NCBI GenBank assembly: GCA_014382915.1
Contig: JACNIV010000081.1
Location: forward strand, 1-5,634
Reading direction: 5' to 3'
Length of the DNA stretch: 5,634 bases
Source: Candidatus Cloacimonadota bacterium
GTDB taxonomy: Bacteria > Cloacimonadota > Cloacimonadia > Cloacimonadales > TCS61
Position 1 is the stretch's first letter. Each line of letters opens with the position of its first letter. Both the position numbers and the translations under genes were made by a program. The notes beneath the pieces are model-generated. The model saw only the letters and a list, made by a program, of their open reading frames with translations. It did not search any database and was not told where the DNA came from. Shown piece by piece: positions 5,507 through 5,634 of this stretch.

Positions 5507-5634
5507 CTATTGATGGATGATTTTTTTTTGCATCACCTTTTTCTCTAGTATCTTTTTGAGCCTGGGTCTGTCTTTTATCAGTTCTTTTGCTTTTTCTTGT
5601 TGTTCCGTTGTAAGCAGGTTCACCATTGTTTCAT
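5507..5634 (-). CDS. Spy/CpxP-like protein, C-terminal part only
   Basis: Reading leftward from the window edge, 41 codons are open before TAG at 5509-5507. They include LLTTEQQEKAKEL followed by a lysine-rich helical tail (LKKILEKKVMQKKIIHQ). LTTEQ fits the LTxxQ motif of Spy/CpxP-type periplasmic chaperones and metal-stress proteins, which usually carry it near the C-terminus in just this helical setting. The terminator at 5449-5477 follows at the right distance and orientation, which supports a real gene end. The start and most of the protein lie outside the window. A run of nine A near the end of the gene (plus-strand T at 5521-5529) is prone to slippage or sequencing error. The gene is well supported; the family is a moderate guess. 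Confidence 0.6.
   Translation of the reverse strand, partial: ETMVNLLTTEQQEKAKELIKDRPRLKKILEKKVMQKKIIHQ

Noticed and set aside
1..5634. CRISPR array, insertion sequence or complete defence system
   Set aside because: There are no regularly spaced repeats, no transposase or integrase reading frame, and no recognised defence partner beside the DUF4143 ATPase.

Overview
The window is AT-rich bacterial DNA carrying an apolipoprotein N-acyltransferase (Lnt), so the host has an outer membrane and makes triacylated lipoproteins. A small single-domain MerR-type regulator, an NHL-type beta-propeller protein, an AAA_14/DUF4143 ATPase and a Spy/CpxP-like fragment together suggest an uncultured member of the FCB group (for example Cloacimonadota or relatives). 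That placement is an impression from gene style, not something the sequence proves.

Layout. At 3-686 (+) is the 3' part of a beta-propeller gene, cut by the window's left edge. It overlaps lnt (673-2193, +), so the two are probably co-transcribed and translationally coupled. At 2225-2281 is a possible 18-codon leader ORF with its own GAGG ribosome site, whose TGA overlaps the ATG of the MerR-type gene (2278-2613, +). From 2614 the character changes: a short GC-rich double hairpin (2638-2676), then a very AT-rich gene for an exported TPR protein (2795-3682, +), then 308 bases without an evident long gene. That gap holds a structured, GC-richer element directly after the TPR stop codon, a possible 24-codon membrane miniprotein, and a good sigma-70-like promoter. 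After it comes an AT-rich AAA_14/DUF4143 ATPase gene with a perfect Shine-Dalgarno sequence (3991-5313, +). At the right edge a gene on the minus strand enters the window. Only its last 41 codons are visible; they carry an LTxxQ motif, and a textbook minus-strand terminator (5449-5477) follows.

How it fits together. The left part (propeller, lnt, MerR) looks like ordinary core genome at roughly 37-47% GC in the lines I counted. The TPR and ATPase genes are near 28-32% GC and are separated by structured intergenic DNA, so they look like accessory genes, possibly acquired one at a time. I see no complete known defence or mobile system. The parts most worth a second look are the coupled leader ORF before the MerR-type gene and the attC-like or REP-like element between the two AT-rich genes.
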